NCBI RefSeq assembly: GCF_007625155.1
Contig: NZ_VMNK01000018.1
Span: forward strand, 1-64,000
Direction: 5' to 3'
DNA: 64,000 nucleotides
Source of the DNA: Denitromonas halophila
Lineage (GTDB): Bacteria > Pseudomonadota > Gammaproteobacteria > Burkholderiales > Rhodocyclaceae
Part shown: positions 20,054-30,277 of the stretch, piece by piece
How positions within the stretch are numbered: the first letter of the stretch is position 1
Layout: every line of letters starts with the position of its first letter
Notes under the pieces: generated by a model
The model's input: only the letters and a program-made list of their open reading frames with translations
Database searches by the model: none
What the model was told of the DNA's origin: nothing
Made by a program: the position numbers and the translations under genes

Positions 20054-23000
20054 CGGTAGCGCACCTCGACCGCCTCGGCCGGCAACCATTCGCGCAGGCT
20101 GTCGAGCAGCGAGTCTTCCAGACGCACCCGCCAGCCGGCGCCGAGCGGCAGATCGCCCTGGGCGTCGGCATTGCGATAACGCACCAGCACCGGGCAGGAC
20201 TCGTCGCGATACGGCGCGAGCAGGTTTTCCAGGCGCTGCGCCGCAGCACTGGCACTGCCGGCCTCAGCCACCTCGCCGTTGAGGCTGATCTCCAGGCGCT
20301 GCGCAAAGCGGCCGCGCGCCTCGGCCAGGGTCATCAGGCTATCGGCGATGATGCGGAAGCCGCCGGTAAAGTCGTCATTGCTGACCTTGCCGTCGACGAT
20401 CAGGATTTCGTCGACCACGATCTTGGCGCGGCGCGATTCGTACAACTCGTTGAACACCGAAATCTCACGCACCGCCGTACCATCGTCGAGCACCACGAAG
20501 GCCATTTTGCCGCGCGCGGTCATCTTCATGCGCACATCCATCACCACACCGGCCATGGTCACCAGATCGCGACTGGGCTCGACCTGCGACAATGGACGAC
20601 GCACAAAGCGGCGCACCTCGGCCTTGAAGCTGTTGAAGGGGTGGCCGGACAGGAAGAAGCCGATGGCGGTCTTTTCTTCCTTGAGCCGCTCCCGCTCGGT
20701 CCACGGCCGCACCTTGGCGTAGTCGGCCATCGGCCCGCCAGCGTCGGGCAGGGCATCGAACAGGCCGCCCTGCATGGCATTGGCTGCGATCTGCTCGGCC
20801 GCCTCCATGGCCACCGGCACCGTGGCGATGAGCTTGGCGCGATCAGCATCAAGGGCATCAAAGGCGCCGGCGCGGATCAGCGCCTCGACCGCGCGGCGGT
20901 TCACCGAACGCCGATCCACCCGCTCGCAGAAATCAAACAGATCCGTGAAGGGTTTGCCCTCGCGCGCCTTGATGATGGCCCGCACCGCCGGCTCACCCGC
21001 GCCCTTGATCGCACCCAGGCCGTAGCGAATGGTTTTGCGGTCGACCGGTACGAAACGGTAGTCCGATTCATTCACGTCCGGCGGCAGCATGACCAGTTTG
21101 TTAACCGGCGAGATCGCGTCTTCGTAGAAAATCTTGATCGTATCGGTCTGATCGAGATCCGACGACAGCGTGGCGGCCATGAAGGCGGCGCAGTGGTGCG
21201 CCTTGAGCCAGGCGGTGTGGTAGGTGACCACCGCATAGGCCGCGGTGTGCGACTTGTTGAAGCCGTACTCGGCGAACTTCTCCATCAGATCGAACAGCTG
21301 CATCGCCAGTTCTTCGGCGAAGCCTTGCTTCTTGGCCCCCTCGCGCATGATCTCGCGGTGGTGCGCCATCTCCGAGGCCTTCTTCTTGCCCATCGCGCGG
21401 CGCAGCATGTCAGCGCCACCGAGCGTGTAGCCGCCGATGATCTGCGAGATCTGCATCACCTGCTCTTGATACACGATCACGCCGTAGGTCGGCTCCAGGC
21501 AGGCCTTGAGTGCGTCGTCGAAGAAGTCGATCGACTGCTGACCCTTCTTGCGCAGGATGAAGTCGTCCACCATGCCCGAGCCGAGCGGCCCCGGCCGATA
21601 GAGCGCAAGCACGGCGATGATGTCTTCAAAGCGGTCGGGGCCGAGCTTTTTGAGCAGCTTCTTCATGCCGTCCGATTCGACCTGGAAGATCGCCGTGGTG
21701 TTGGCGTCTTTCAGAATCTGGTAGGCGGCGGGGTCGTCAAAGCTCAGGCCGGCCAGGTCTGGCCGCTCGCCCGACAGACGTTCGACATAATCGACCGCCA
21801 GCTCAAGAATGGTCAGGTTGCGCAGGCCGAGAAAGTCGAACTTCACCAGCCCCACCGCCTCAACGTCATCCTTGTCGAACTGCGACACCGGCGTGGCGTC
21901 GTCGCCGTCGGCGATATAGAGCGGGCAGAAGTCGGTGAGCTTGCCTGGCGCGATCAACACGCCACCGGCGTGCATGCCGACGTTGCGCGACAAACCTTCG
22001 AGCGGTTCGGCCAGGCTCCACAACTCCTGGATCGACTCGCCGTCGCCGGGGTCGGCCATCAAGTCGTTGATCTGCGGTTCCTGGTCGCGCGCATCATTGA
22101 GCGACAGCGGCTTGTTCTGCACCACCGGGATCAACTTGGAGAGTCGATCGCACAAGCCATAGGGTAAATCGAGCACGCGGCCAACGTCGCGCACCACCGC
22201 TTTCGAGGCCATGGTGCCAAAAGTGGCGATCTGGCTCACCGCATCGGCACCGTAAGTGTCGCGCACGTACTCGATCACCTTGTAGCGGTTGTCCTGACAG
22301 AAGTCGATGTCGAAGTCAGGCATCGAGACCCGCTCGGGGTTCAGGAAGCGTTCGAACAGCAGCGCGTATTCGAGCGGGTCCAGATCAGTAATGCGCAGGC
22401 TGTAGGCCACCAGCGAACCGGCACCCGACCCCCGCCCCGGACCAACCGGCACACCATTGTGTTTGGCCCAGTTGATGAAGTCCGCCACAATCAGGAAGTA
22501 GCCCGGAAAGCCCATCTGCACGATGGTGTCGGTCTCGAACTTGAGCCGGTCGAAGTAGCGCTCACGCTGGGCCTCGCGCTCGACCTCGTTCGGATACAGC
22601 TCCTTGAGCCGCACTTCCAGCCCGGCCTTGGCCTCGGCGACGAGAAAGTCGTCCAGCGTCATCCCCTCGGGCGTGGGAAATTGCGGCAGAAAGTTCTTGC
22701 CCAGCTGCACGGTGAGCGAGCAGCGCTTGGCGATCTCGATGCTGTTGGCCAGTGCCTCGGGCAGGTCGGCAAAGAGCTCGGCCATCTCGTCCTGGCTCTT
22801 GAGGTACTGCTCTTCGGTGAAGTCCTTGGGCCGGCGTTTGTCGGCCAGCACATAGCCCTGCGAGATACATACCCGCGCTTCGTGTGCCTTGAAGTCATCG
22901 CGACTGAGAAACTGCACCGGGTGCGTCGCCACCACCGGCAAACCCAGTTCGCCCGCCAGCTTCACCGCCGCACGCAGATAGGTTTCAGACCCCGGATGCC

Positions 23001-23532
23001 CGGCCCGCTGCACCTCGATGTAATAGCCGCCCGGAAAGCGCGCCGCCCAGGCTCGTGCGCATTGCTCGGCCGCCGCGGCGTTGCCGTTGAGCAGCGCCTG
23101 ACCGACGTCACCGAGCATGGCGCCGGACAGGCAGATCAGGTCGCTGGCCGCGCCATTATCGAACCACTCGGCGCGCATCTCGGCACGGCCGCGGTATTTA
23201 TTGGTGCGATAAGCCTCGGTCAGCAGCTCGCACAACTGGCCGTAGCCCTTGCGGTTGCGGCAGATCAGCAGCACCCGGCCGGGTTTGTCGCGGTCGGTAT
23301 CATTGGTGATCCAGGCGTCCACGCCAATGATCGGCTTGACCCCCTTGCCGCGCGCGCCCTTGTAGAACTTGACCATGCCGAACAAGTTGGCCAGATCGGA
23401 AATGCCCAGCGCCGGCATACCGTCGGCAGCAGCGCGGGAAATGGCTTGGCCGACCTGCACGATCCCGTCGGAAATCGAGTATTCGGTGTGCAGACGAAGA
23501 TGGATGAAGCGGGGTTCGGTGGGCGTGCTCAT
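20050..23532 (-). CDS. dnaE: DNA polymerase III alpha subunit
   Basis: Replicative polymerase catalytic subunit of 1160 residues, identical in length to the E. coli protein. It has an N-terminal PHP domain (FIHLRLHTEYSISDG), the palm with GPGRGSGAGSLVAY and the catalytic acidic motif PDFDIDF, fingers, a tandem HhH region, and C-terminal OB-fold and tau-binding domains. The start at ATG 23532 is the family start; the open frame continues 32 codons upstream without similarity. It is divergent from the kinase operon across a 304-nt gap and overlaps the preceding GGDEF-EAL gene tail-to-tail by 4 nt. Confidence 0.98.
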   Translation of the reverse strand: MSTPTEPRFIHLRLHTEYSISDGIVQVGQAISRAAADGMPALGISDLANLFGMVKFYKGARGKGVKPIIGVDAWITNDTDRDKPGRVLLICRNRKGYGQLCELLTEAYRTNKYRGRAEMRAEWFDNGAASDLICLSGAMLGDVGQALLNGNAAAAEQCARAWAARFPGGYYIEVQRAGHPGSETYLRAAVKLAGELGLPVVATHPVQFLSRDDFKAHEARVCISQGYVLADKRRPKDFTEEQYLKSQDEMAELFADLPEALANSIEIAKRCSLTVQLGKNFLPQFPTPEGMTLDDFLVAEAKAGLEVRLKELYPNEVEREAQRERYFDRLKFETDTIVQMGFPGYFLIVADFINWAKHNGVPVGPGRGSGAGSLVAYSLRITDLDPLEYALLFERFLNPERVSMPDFDIDFCQDNRYKVIEYVRDTYGADAVSQIATFGTMASKAVVRDVGRVLDLPYGLCDRLSKLIPVVQNKPLSLNDARDQEPQINDLMADPGDGESIQELWSLAEPLEGLSRNVGMHAGGVLIAPGKLTDFCPLYIADGDDATPVSQFDKDDVEAVGLVKFDFLGLRNLTILELAVDYVERLSGERPDLAGLSFDDPAAYQILKDANTTAIFQVESDGMKKLLKKLGPDRFEDIIAVLALYRPGPLGSGMVDDFILRKKGQQSIDFFDDALKACLEPTYGVIVYQEQVMQISQIIGGYTLGGADMLRRAMGKKKASEMAHHREIMREGAKKQGFAEELAMQLFDLMEKFAEYGFNKSHTAAYAVVTYHTAWLKAHHCAAFMAATLSSDLDQTDTIKIFYEDAISPVNKLVMLPPDVNESDYRFVPVDRKTIRYGLGAIKGAGEPAVRAIIKAREGKPFTDLFDFCERVDRRSVNRRAVEALIRAGAFDALDADRAKLIATVPVAMEAAEQIAANAMQGGLFDALPDAGGPMADYAKVRPWTERERLKEEKTAIGFFLSGHPFNSFKAEVRRFVRRPLSQVEPSRDLVTMAGVVMDVRMKMTARGKMAFVVLDDGTAVREISVFNELYESRRAKIVVDEILIVDGKVSNDDFTGGFRIIADSLMTLAEARGRFAQRLEISLNGEVAEAGSASAAAQRLENLLAPYRDESCPVLVRYRNADAQGDLPLGAGWRVRLEDSLLDSLREWLPAEAVEVRYR

Positions 23533-23836
23533 GGGGCAGAATTCTACCGCGCAAACGCCCCTGGGCGTTGCCGGTACACCACAGTCCGACATCCGGAATC
23601 CGCCCCCAACAACAGCCGATCGCACCACACAGCCGTTCGTCGGATCGAGAGCGGGCCAAATTTTACCCAGCTTGGCTCAACCGGCTATAGTGACACCGTC
23701 TGGAAGCGCTTCTGAGTGAAGCGCCAGACCGACTGCCGGGCTCGATCCCGACGGCGCAAAGAAACAATAAGGAATCCGCAGGACCCGCCGCCGTATGAGG
23801 TCATCGGCAACGACAGACGGGCCCCAGGAGAGAAGC
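23533..23836. other. Divergent intergenic region between dnaE and the kinase operon
   Basis: About 300 nt without a convincing gene. It must hold the dnaE promoter (minus strand) and that of the kinase/GGDEF-EAL operon (plus strand). A TATAGT box at about 23684 could be a plus-strand -10, but no good -35 is spaced from it. An AGGAGAG ribosome site at 23826-23832 serves the kinase start. No RNA structure or repeat stands out. Confidence 0.5.
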
Positions 23837-25639
23837 ATGCTGATGGACCCACGCGAGCCAGCCCGACCGGGCGGGCCTGCCGGGATTGACTCAGGCATAG
23901 AGCGCGCACCGACAGTGCCGCTTTCGGCGTTGCCGATGCCGGCTGCTGTGATCAGCGCACGCGGGCAATACGCTGACGCCAACGCGGCCTTTTCCCGCCT
24001 GCTCCCGGAGCCGGATGCACAATGGCAAGGCCAGCCCTGCGACGCGCTGTCGCCGGTGGATTCGGCCGGGCTGATGGCCCTGCTGCAGCGCGTACAAGCG
24101 CAAGGCCTGCCTCAGAGCGCAGATCTGATGGCCGGCACGGCGGCCGCGACGAGCAACCTACTGCGCTGCCGGTGTCAGCCGCTGGCCGATGGCAACATGC
24201 TCTTGCTGATCGACCCCGCCCCTGCCCCCGCCCCCGCCAGTGCGCCTCAAGCCCACAGTATTCTTGACCATATCTTCACCTTCGTCGGCGTGTTGGCCCC
24301 GGACGGCACCGTGCTTGAGGCAAATCGCGCCTCTCTTGAAGCCGCCGGTATCACGCTCGACGACGTGCGCGGTCGTAAGTTCTGGGACTGTTACTGGTGG
24401 AACCTTGAACCGGAGACCGCCCACCGCATTGCCCGGGCGGTGCGCAGTGCCGCTGCGGGCGCCACGCCGCGTTTCGATATTGAAAAACGCATGGCCGGCA
24501 ACAGCGTGCTCACCATCGACCTGATCCTCTCGCCGGTGCACGACGACAGCGGCACCGTCACCCATCTGATCTACAGCGCCATCGATGTGAGCGACCGCAA
24601 GGCCGGCGAAGCGGCGCTGCAGCGCTCGGAGCAGCGCTTCCGGCAGGTGGTGGAGTCGGCACCCGACGGCCTGGCGATGGTCGATGCCAACGGTCACATG
24701 GTGCTGGTCAATACCGGCATGGAGAACATCTTCGGCTACACCCGCGGCGAGATGCTCGGCAACATCATCGAGATGCTGATGCCGCAGCGACACCGCGGCG
24801 CGCATGGCGCGCTGTTCCAGGGCTATCTGGCAGATCCGACCGCACGTGACATGGCAGGACGACGCGAGCTCTACGCCCGACGCAAGGACGGTAGCGAATT
24901 CCCGGTTGAGATCGGGCTCAACCCGATTCCCACCGAGACCGGAACGATGGTGTTGGCCACCATCCAGGACGTTACCCGGCGCAAGGCCGACCGGCAACTG
25001 ATCGAGCGCTCGCTCGAAGAAAAGACCGTGTTGCTGCACGAGATCCATCACCGGGTGAAGAACAACCTGCAGGTCATCTCCAGCCTGCTCAACCTGCAGG
25101 CGCGCAACGCCGCCCCCTCGGTCGGTCAGGCACTGTCGGAGAGCCAGGGCCGGGTCAAGGCAATGGCACTGATTCACCAGCTGCTCTATGAGCGCAACGA
25201 CTTCTCGCAGGTCGACCTGGCCACCTATCTGCAGCGCCTGTGCGGGCTGCTGCAAGAGAGCTATCGCAGCGGGCCAGCCCGTTTCAGCTTGCACGTCAAT
25301 GCCGCCGAGCCGGTGCATCTCAACCTGCAGCGCGCCGTGCCCTGCGGGCTGCTGGTCAACGAGTTGGTCACCAACGCCATCAAGCACGCCTTTCCGGACG
25401 GGCGCAGCGGTCACATCAACGTCACACTCGCGCCGATCGACGACGATCACTGCGCCATCACCGTGGCCGATGATGGCGTCGGCCTGCCGTCAGAGGTCTC
25501 GCCAGGGACAGGCCGCTCGCTCGGCATGCAACTCATTCCGCTGCTCAGTGACCAGGCCGGCGGGCAATGGCAGGTGTTTAGAGAGCACGGCACCCGATTC
25601 GAGCTAAAAATCAGCACCACCCCTCAGGAGGCAAAATGA
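23837..25639 (+). CDS. Soluble PAS histidine kinase, HisKA_2 type
   Basis: 600 residues with no membrane helix or signal peptide, so a cytoplasmic sensor. Three PAS-like segments (about 20-120, 140-255, 260-370) precede a HisKA_2 dimerisation domain with the HEIHHRVKNN phospho-His box (His 401-405) and an HATPase domain (NELVTNAIKHAF N-box, DDGVGLP G-box). A Pro/Ala repeat links the first two PAS segments. ATG 23837 is chosen because AGGAGAG lies 4 nt upstream. Its stop overlaps the start of the downstream REC-GGDEF-EAL gene by 4 nt, which makes that protein the obvious phosphotransfer partner. The ligand or cofactor is unknown. Confidence 0.92.
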   Translation: MLMDPREPARPGGPAGIDSGIERAPTVPLSALPMPAAVISARGQYADANAAFSRLLPEPDAQWQGQPCDALSPVDSAGLMALLQRVQAQGLPQSADLMAGTAAATSNLLRCRCQPLADGNMLLLIDPAPAPAPASAPQAHSILDHIFTFVGVLAPDGTVLEANRASLEAAGITLDDVRGRKFWDCYWWNLEPETAHRIARAVRSAAAGATPRFDIEKRMAGNSVLTIDLILSPVHDDSGTVTHLIYSAIDVSDRKAGEAALQRSEQRFRQVVESAPDGLAMVDANGHMVLVNTGMENIFGYTRGEMLGNIIEMLMPQRHRGAHGALFQGYLADPTARDMAGRRELYARRKDGSEFPVEIGLNPIPTETGTMVLATIQDVTRRKADRQLIERSLEEKTVLLHEIHHRVKNNLQVISSLLNLQARNAAPSVGQALSESQGRVKAMALIHQLLYERNDFSQVDLATYLQRLCGLLQESYRSGPARFSLHVNAAEPVHLNLQRAVPCGLLVNELVTNAIKHAFPDGRSGHINVTLAPIDDDHCAITVADDGVGLPSEVSPGTGRSLGMQLIPLLSDQAGGQWQVFREHGTRFELKISTTPQEAK

Positions 25640-28062
25640 ACGGCCGAATCATGATTGTTGAAGACGAGCGCATCGTCGCACTCGATCTTTGCCAGACACT
25701 CGAATCCTTCGGGCATACCGTGATCAAGATTGTCTCCAGCGGCGAGCAAGCGGTCTCCGATGGGCCGTCACTGAAACCGGATCTGGTCCTCATGGACATC
25801 CATCTCGATGGCAAGATGGACGGTACCGAGGCGGCGCGAGTGTTTCAGGAACACAATATTCCGGTCCTGTTCCTGACCGCCTTCGCGGGCCAGTCGATGC
25901 TCGACCAGGCCGAAAAAAGCAGCCCCTACGGGTATCTGGTCAAGCCGGTGGAGACGCGTGCCCTGCAAGCGACCGTGCGCATGGCCCTGGCCCGCCGTCA
26001 GGCCGAGCTCGACGTCGAAAAGGGCGAAGAACGCCTGCGCCTGGCCGTCGACGTTGCCGGCCTGGGCGTATGGGAATGGGACGCCGCCGCCAGGGAGTTC
26101 ATCGGCGAGGGGCAGTTCGAAGCGATTCTCGGTCACATGCCTGCGTCCCTCGACGATGCTGACAGCGGGTTTCTGACGCGTATCGAACCTGCCTATCGTT
26201 CCGCCATCGCCGACGCCCTGACTCGGGGCGAGGCCATCCGCACCACCGTCAAACTACGACAAGCGCCAGACACCGGTCGCAACGGCTGGCTCGATTTCCA
26301 TGCCCGCGCCTTTACCGGCCCTGACGGAGATCTGGGCCGCGCCATCGGCGTCATCCGGGACGTCACCGCCCAGCGCAACCAGGAGGATCATCTGCGACGG
26401 GCCGCCGTGGTGTTTACCAGCACCGGCGAGGGGATCGCCATTCTCGACGCCCAACGCCGTGTCGTTTCGGTCAACCCGGCCTTCACCGAAATGACCGGCT
26501 ACTCCGAAAGCGACGTCCTGACACGTGAGCCGGACGACTTCCTCTACGCCCGACGCCACGACGACAGTTTTGCCGCCAAACTGAACGGGAGCGACTCAGA
26601 CTTCTGGAGCGGCGAAGTCGCCTGTGTGCGCAAAGACGGCACCCTGCTGCCCTCATGGCAACACCTGTGCGTCGTGCGCGACGCGCAGGGGCAGGTCGGC
26701 AACTATGTGCTGGCCATCTCCGACACCGGCGCCTTGCGCCGTGCCGAAGCGCAAATCAACCACCTGGCTTTTCACGACACGCTGACCGGCCTGGGCAACC
26801 GCAACATGCTCGAAGACACCATCGAGAAGGAAATCGAACGCGCCAACCAGAATGGCAGTCGCATGGCAGTGCTGTTCATCGACCTCGACGGATTCAAACT
26901 GATCAACGACACCATGGGCCACGCGACCGGCGACCAACTACTGAGCGAAGTCGCGCGACGCATCCTTCGCGTGTTGCGACGGACCGACACCGCCATCCGG
27001 CTCGGCGGCGATGAGTTTCTGGTGGTCGTGCCGGAAGTCGCCCGGCTCGAAGACTGCGCCAGCCTGGCCGAAAAACTGCTGTGCGAAATCCGCTCGGTCG
27101 TCGAACTCGAACACGAGCGTCTCAGTGTCTCGGCCAGCATCGGCATTGCCGTCTATCCGGACAATGCCACCGATTTCAACGACATGATCAAGGCGGCCGA
27201 CAGCGCCATGTACGGCGCCAAAGAGCACGGCCGAAACCGCTTCGCCTTCTATTCTTCCGAAATGGCCGATCGTGCCATGGAGCGACTTTACATCGAGCAA
27301 GGCCTGCTTCGCGCCATTGCCGACGAGCAGTTTGTGCTGAACTATCAGCCCGTCGTGCGCCTCGAAGACGGCCAGCTGCTAGGTTTCGAGGCACTGATCC
27401 GCTGGGATGAACCGACCCATGGACGCATCGAACCGGACCGCTTCATCCCGGTCGCCGAGGAGTCCGGCCTGATTGACTACATCGGCAGCTGGGTACTGCA
27501 CACCGCCTGCGCGCAGGCCAACACCTGGATCGCGGCTGGCTTTACCGACCTGCGACTGGCCGTCAACGTCTCCGCCCGGCAGATGCGCGCGGGCGATTTC
27601 GATACCATCGTCCGCGATACGCTCGCGGCCACCGGTTTTCCGGCCGCGCAGCTGGAACTGGAGATCACCGAAAGCACACTGCAGTCGGTCGATCGCAGTC
27701 GCGAACTGCTTGGCCGGCTCAAGGCGCTCGGCGTCATGATCTCGATCGACGATTTCGGCACCGGCTTCTCGTCACTATCACTGCTCAAGCACCTGCCGAT
27801 CGACCGCATCAAGATCGATCGTTCCTTTGTTCAGGATCTGCCAGACGACGCCAACGACGTGGCCGTCACAGAAGCCATCATCGCCATGGCCGGCAGCCTC
27901 GGACTGGCATTGCTTGCCGAAGGTGTCGAAACCCCGGCTCAGCAGCAATTTCTGCGCGCGCGTGGCTGTGCCGACGCTCAGGGCTACCTGTATTCGAAGC
28001 CACTCGATGTGCACGATGTCGACCTGCTGATCGCCTCCCCGTCGCGCGGGCGGCTGTCATAG
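25636..28062 (+). CDS. Response regulator with PAS-PAS-GGDEF-EAL output
   Basis: 808 residues, soluble. The receiver (about 1-120) has the acidic VEDE cluster, phospho-Asp in LMDIHLDG, and the conserved LVKPV Lys; its style matches receivers paired with HisKA_2 kinases. Two PAS domains follow (about 130-250 and 255-370), then an intact GGDEF (LGGDEF, Gly 457) and an intact EAL domain (EAL with Glu 585, NVSA, EITES, DDFGTG, KID, EGVET). Both synthesis and breakdown of c-di-GMP are thus possible, with phosphorylation presumably biasing the balance. It is translationally coupled to the kinase by ATGA. Confidence 0.94.
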   Translation: MNGRIMIVEDERIVALDLCQTLESFGHTVIKIVSSGEQAVSDGPSLKPDLVLMDIHLDGKMDGTEAARVFQEHNIPVLFLTAFAGQSMLDQAEKSSPYGYLVKPVETRALQATVRMALARRQAELDVEKGEERLRLAVDVAGLGVWEWDAAAREFIGEGQFEAILGHMPASLDDADSGFLTRIEPAYRSAIADALTRGEAIRTTVKLRQAPDTGRNGWLDFHARAFTGPDGDLGRAIGVIRDVTAQRNQEDHLRRAAVVFTSTGEGIAILDAQRRVVSVNPAFTEMTGYSESDVLTREPDDFLYARRHDDSFAAKLNGSDSDFWSGEVACVRKDGTLLPSWQHLCVVRDAQGQVGNYVLAISDTGALRRAEAQINHLAFHDTLTGLGNRNMLEDTIEKEIERANQNGSRMAVLFIDLDGFKLINDTMGHATGDQLLSEVARRILRVLRRTDTAIRLGGDEFLVVVPEVARLEDCASLAEKLLCEIRSVVELEHERLSVSASIGIAVYPDNATDFNDMIKAADSAMYGAKEHGRNRFAFYSSEMADRAMERLYIEQGLLRAIADEQFVLNYQPVVRLEDGQLLGFEALIRWDEPTHGRIEPDRFIPVAEESGLIDYIGSWVLHTACAQANTWIAAGFTDLRLAVNVSARQMRAGDFDTIVRDTLAATGFPAAQLELEITESTLQSVDRSRELLGRLKALGVMISIDDFGTGFSSLSLLKHLPIDRIKIDRSFVQDLPDDANDVAVTEAIIAMAGSLGLALLAEGVETPAQQQFLRARGCADAQGYLYSKPLDVHDVDLLIASPSRGRLS

Positions 28063-28074
28063 CAAGCGCGCCAC

Positions 28075-29031
28075 CTACATCAGCCCCGCAGCCCGCAACA
28101 CCAGCACGCCCACACTGGTGGTCAGGATTGAACCCAGGGTGGTCACGGCAATGATGTTGGCCGCCAGCACCGCGTTGCCGCCCATGGCGCGCACCATCAC
28201 ATAACTCGCGGCAGCCGTTGGGGCACCGGACATCAGCATCAACACGCCCAGATCCACCCCACGGAAGCCGGCGATCAGGCCGCACACCACAAACACCAGC
28301 GGCACCGCCACCAGCTTGATGCCGCCCACCACCAAAGTGGTACGCACATCACGGCGCAACTGGCCAAAGTCCAGGGCCGCACCGGTGCACAACAATGCCA
28401 GCGGCAAGGACAGGTTGGCAAAATACTGCCCAGACTGCAGCACCAACGCCGGCAACTCGATGCCCGCCCACGACACCGGCAAGGCCGCCACGATGCCGAT
28501 GATCAGCGGATTTCGGACAATTCCCTTGATCAGCTGCCCGGCACTTCGATGGGTGTTCAGCGAACGGCTGAGCGTCATCACCGCCAACACGTTGAACAAG
28601 ATAGTCACCAAACCGAGGTAGAGCGACGCGGCGACCAGGCCTGCCTCGCCATAAGCATTGACGCACAATGCCAGGCCAATGATGCCCATGTTCGAGCGAA
28701 AACAGCCCTGCACGAACACCCCGCGGTCAGTCGGCGTCGCCACCCAACGCCGCGCGCCCCACTCCAGCGCAACAAAAATTGCCAAGGTCCCCACCAACCC
28801 GAGCCCGATCAGGCCGAAATTGGCCGCCGCCTCAAAGCGGGTTTTGCTGATGCTGATGAACAACAGCGCTGGCAAGGCAACGTTGAACACCAGCTTCGCG
28901 CCGGTATCGACAAAATTGTCGTTCAACAGCCCCACCCGCATCAGGCCAACGCCCAGGGCCAGCACGACAAAGATCGGTCCGGTCACCGAAAAGGAAAACG
29001 CCAGCGCGTCGAGCAACTCGTTCATCACCAT
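28075..29031 (-). CDS. AEC (auxin efflux carrier) family permease
   Basis: 318 residues with about ten hydrophobic helices in two five-helix repeats, typical of the AEC/bile-acid-permease fold. Bacterial members export or import small carboxylates such as malonate or malate; the substrate is not readable here. ATG 29031 or ATG 29025 are both possible starts (MVMNELLDAL). It is the last gene of a minus-strand run that includes the rhomboid and thioesterase genes, 38 nt after the rhomboid stop, and ends 12 nt from the convergent response-regulator gene. Confidence 0.88.
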   Translation of the reverse strand: MVMNELLDALAFSFSVTGPIFVVLALGVGLMRVGLLNDNFVDTGAKLVFNVALPALLFISISKTRFEAAANFGLIGLGLVGTLAIFVALEWGARRWVATPTDRGVFVQGCFRSNMGIIGLALCVNAYGEAGLVAASLYLGLVTILFNVLAVMTLSRSLNTHRSAGQLIKGIVRNPLIIGIVAALPVSWAGIELPALVLQSGQYFANLSLPLALLCTGAALDFGQLRRDVRTTLVVGGIKLVAVPLVFVVCGLIAGFRGVDLGVLMLMSGAPTAAASYVMVRAMGGNAVLAANIIAVTTLGSILTTSVGVLVLRAAGLM

Positions 29032-29069
29032 CTCATCAAAACCCAGCCGGCCGGGCCGGGAAAAAAGGC

Positions 29070-30188
29070 TCAGTCCTGTGGCGGCGCCGCGCCCCGCAAG
29101 GCCTGACTGATCTGCGTATCGGCAGACGCCTGTAGCGCGTTCGACAGCTCCAGCCAGCGCGGATCGCCGGTTTCCATCCCCATCGTCAGCGCCTGCAGCG
29201 CCTCCCGCCGAAGACGCGCATAGCGCGCAAACACCGGCGCCTGCCAGGCGTTGGCCGGCGCCGCATCCAGCGCATCGGCCAGTTCGGCCCAGCCGGGCAT
29301 CAGCTCGGTCTCGATCACCCGCAAACCTTCCTCAGTCGACATCTGGCCGCTGCGCAAGGCATCGAGCACCAGATGGTGACGCGTCACCAGGCGGTACTCC
29401 GTCTCCGACAATTGCTGCTGCAAGGCCACCGGCAAGGACCCCACCGCCGGCGCCGGGCGATGCGGCGGCGTCACCGTGACCCACAAGGCCAGCGCCGCGA
29501 CCACCACTGCAACAGCGCCGAGTCCGGCGCGACCTCGTCCGCCCGGCGCCGCCCGGCTCACGGGCGCCAGCGCGGCACCGAGCACGATGCCGGTCAGCAA
29601 GCCACCCAGATGCGCCGCGTTGTCGATACCCGGAATCAGCAGCCCCGCCGCCAGCGAGTAGGCAATGAAAATCAGCAAACCGCGCCGCAAGCGCCGTGCG
29701 GTCTGTGCGGGGATGGCATGCCGGGAAACCAGCACATAGCCGAGCAAGGCGCCAAACACGCCAAACACCGCGCCCGAGGCGCCAATGCTCAAGCCGCTCG
29801 GCCGCCACCACACGCTGGCCACGCTGGCCACGATGCCGCAGGCCAGATAGATCCACAGAAAGGGCCGCGAGCAAAACACCCGCTCGGCCAATTGCCCGCC
29901 CTGATAGAGCGCAATCATGTTGAGCGACACATGCAACAGGCCGCCATGCAGGAAGGTGCCGCTGATCAGCCGCCATGGCTGCCCGCCATGGGTTTGCACC
30001 GCATAGTTGCCACCCCAGTCGGCCAGCAAGGCGCCGGGAATATGCCACAGCGCACCGGCATTCAGGGCCAGCCCGACGAAGATCAACAGATTCGCGGCGA
30101 TCAGCCCGACCGTCGCCCAGATGACGGGCACGCGCGCAAACAAGGCGTCGGCAAACTCCTCGGGCGTCGGGATACGGGATGCGGGCAT
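29070..30188 (-). CDS. Rhomboid-family intramembrane serine protease
   Basis: 372 residues. After a 30-residue polar N-terminus come about six or seven membrane helices up to about residue 220. The active-site motifs are present: HGGLLHVSLN, catalytic Ser in GASGAVFG, and catalytic His in NAAHLGG. A hydrophilic helical C-terminal extension of about 150 residues follows, absent from E. coli GlpG, which carries its soluble domain at the N-terminus. The start ATG 30188 has AAGGAG 3 nt upstream. Substrates are unknown. It lies between the thioesterase and AEC genes on the same strand. Confidence 0.92.
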   Translation of the reverse strand: MPASRIPTPEEFADALFARVPVIWATVGLIAANLLIFVGLALNAGALWHIPGALLADWGGNYAVQTHGGQPWRLISGTFLHGGLLHVSLNMIALYQGGQLAERVFCSRPFLWIYLACGIVASVASVWWRPSGLSIGASGAVFGVFGALLGYVLVSRHAIPAQTARRLRRGLLIFIAYSLAAGLLIPGIDNAAHLGGLLTGIVLGAALAPVSRAAPGGRGRAGLGAVAVVVAALALWVTVTPPHRPAPAVGSLPVALQQQLSETEYRLVTRHHLVLDALRSGQMSTEEGLRVIETELMPGWAELADALDAAPANAWQAPVFARYARLRREALQALTMGMETGDPRWLELSNALQASADTQISQALRGAAPPQD

Positions 30189-30277
30189 GCGCTCCTTATA
30201 CACCAGACGAATGAGATGGCATCGCGACGCCGCCAGCGTTCAGCACCACGCCGGCATCGAAGGGCGTGCGCGACGTG

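Noticed and set aside
24217-24243. CCCCCGCC repeat as a regulatory repeat
   Set aside because: It is in frame inside the kinase gene and encodes a Pro/Ala interdomain linker.
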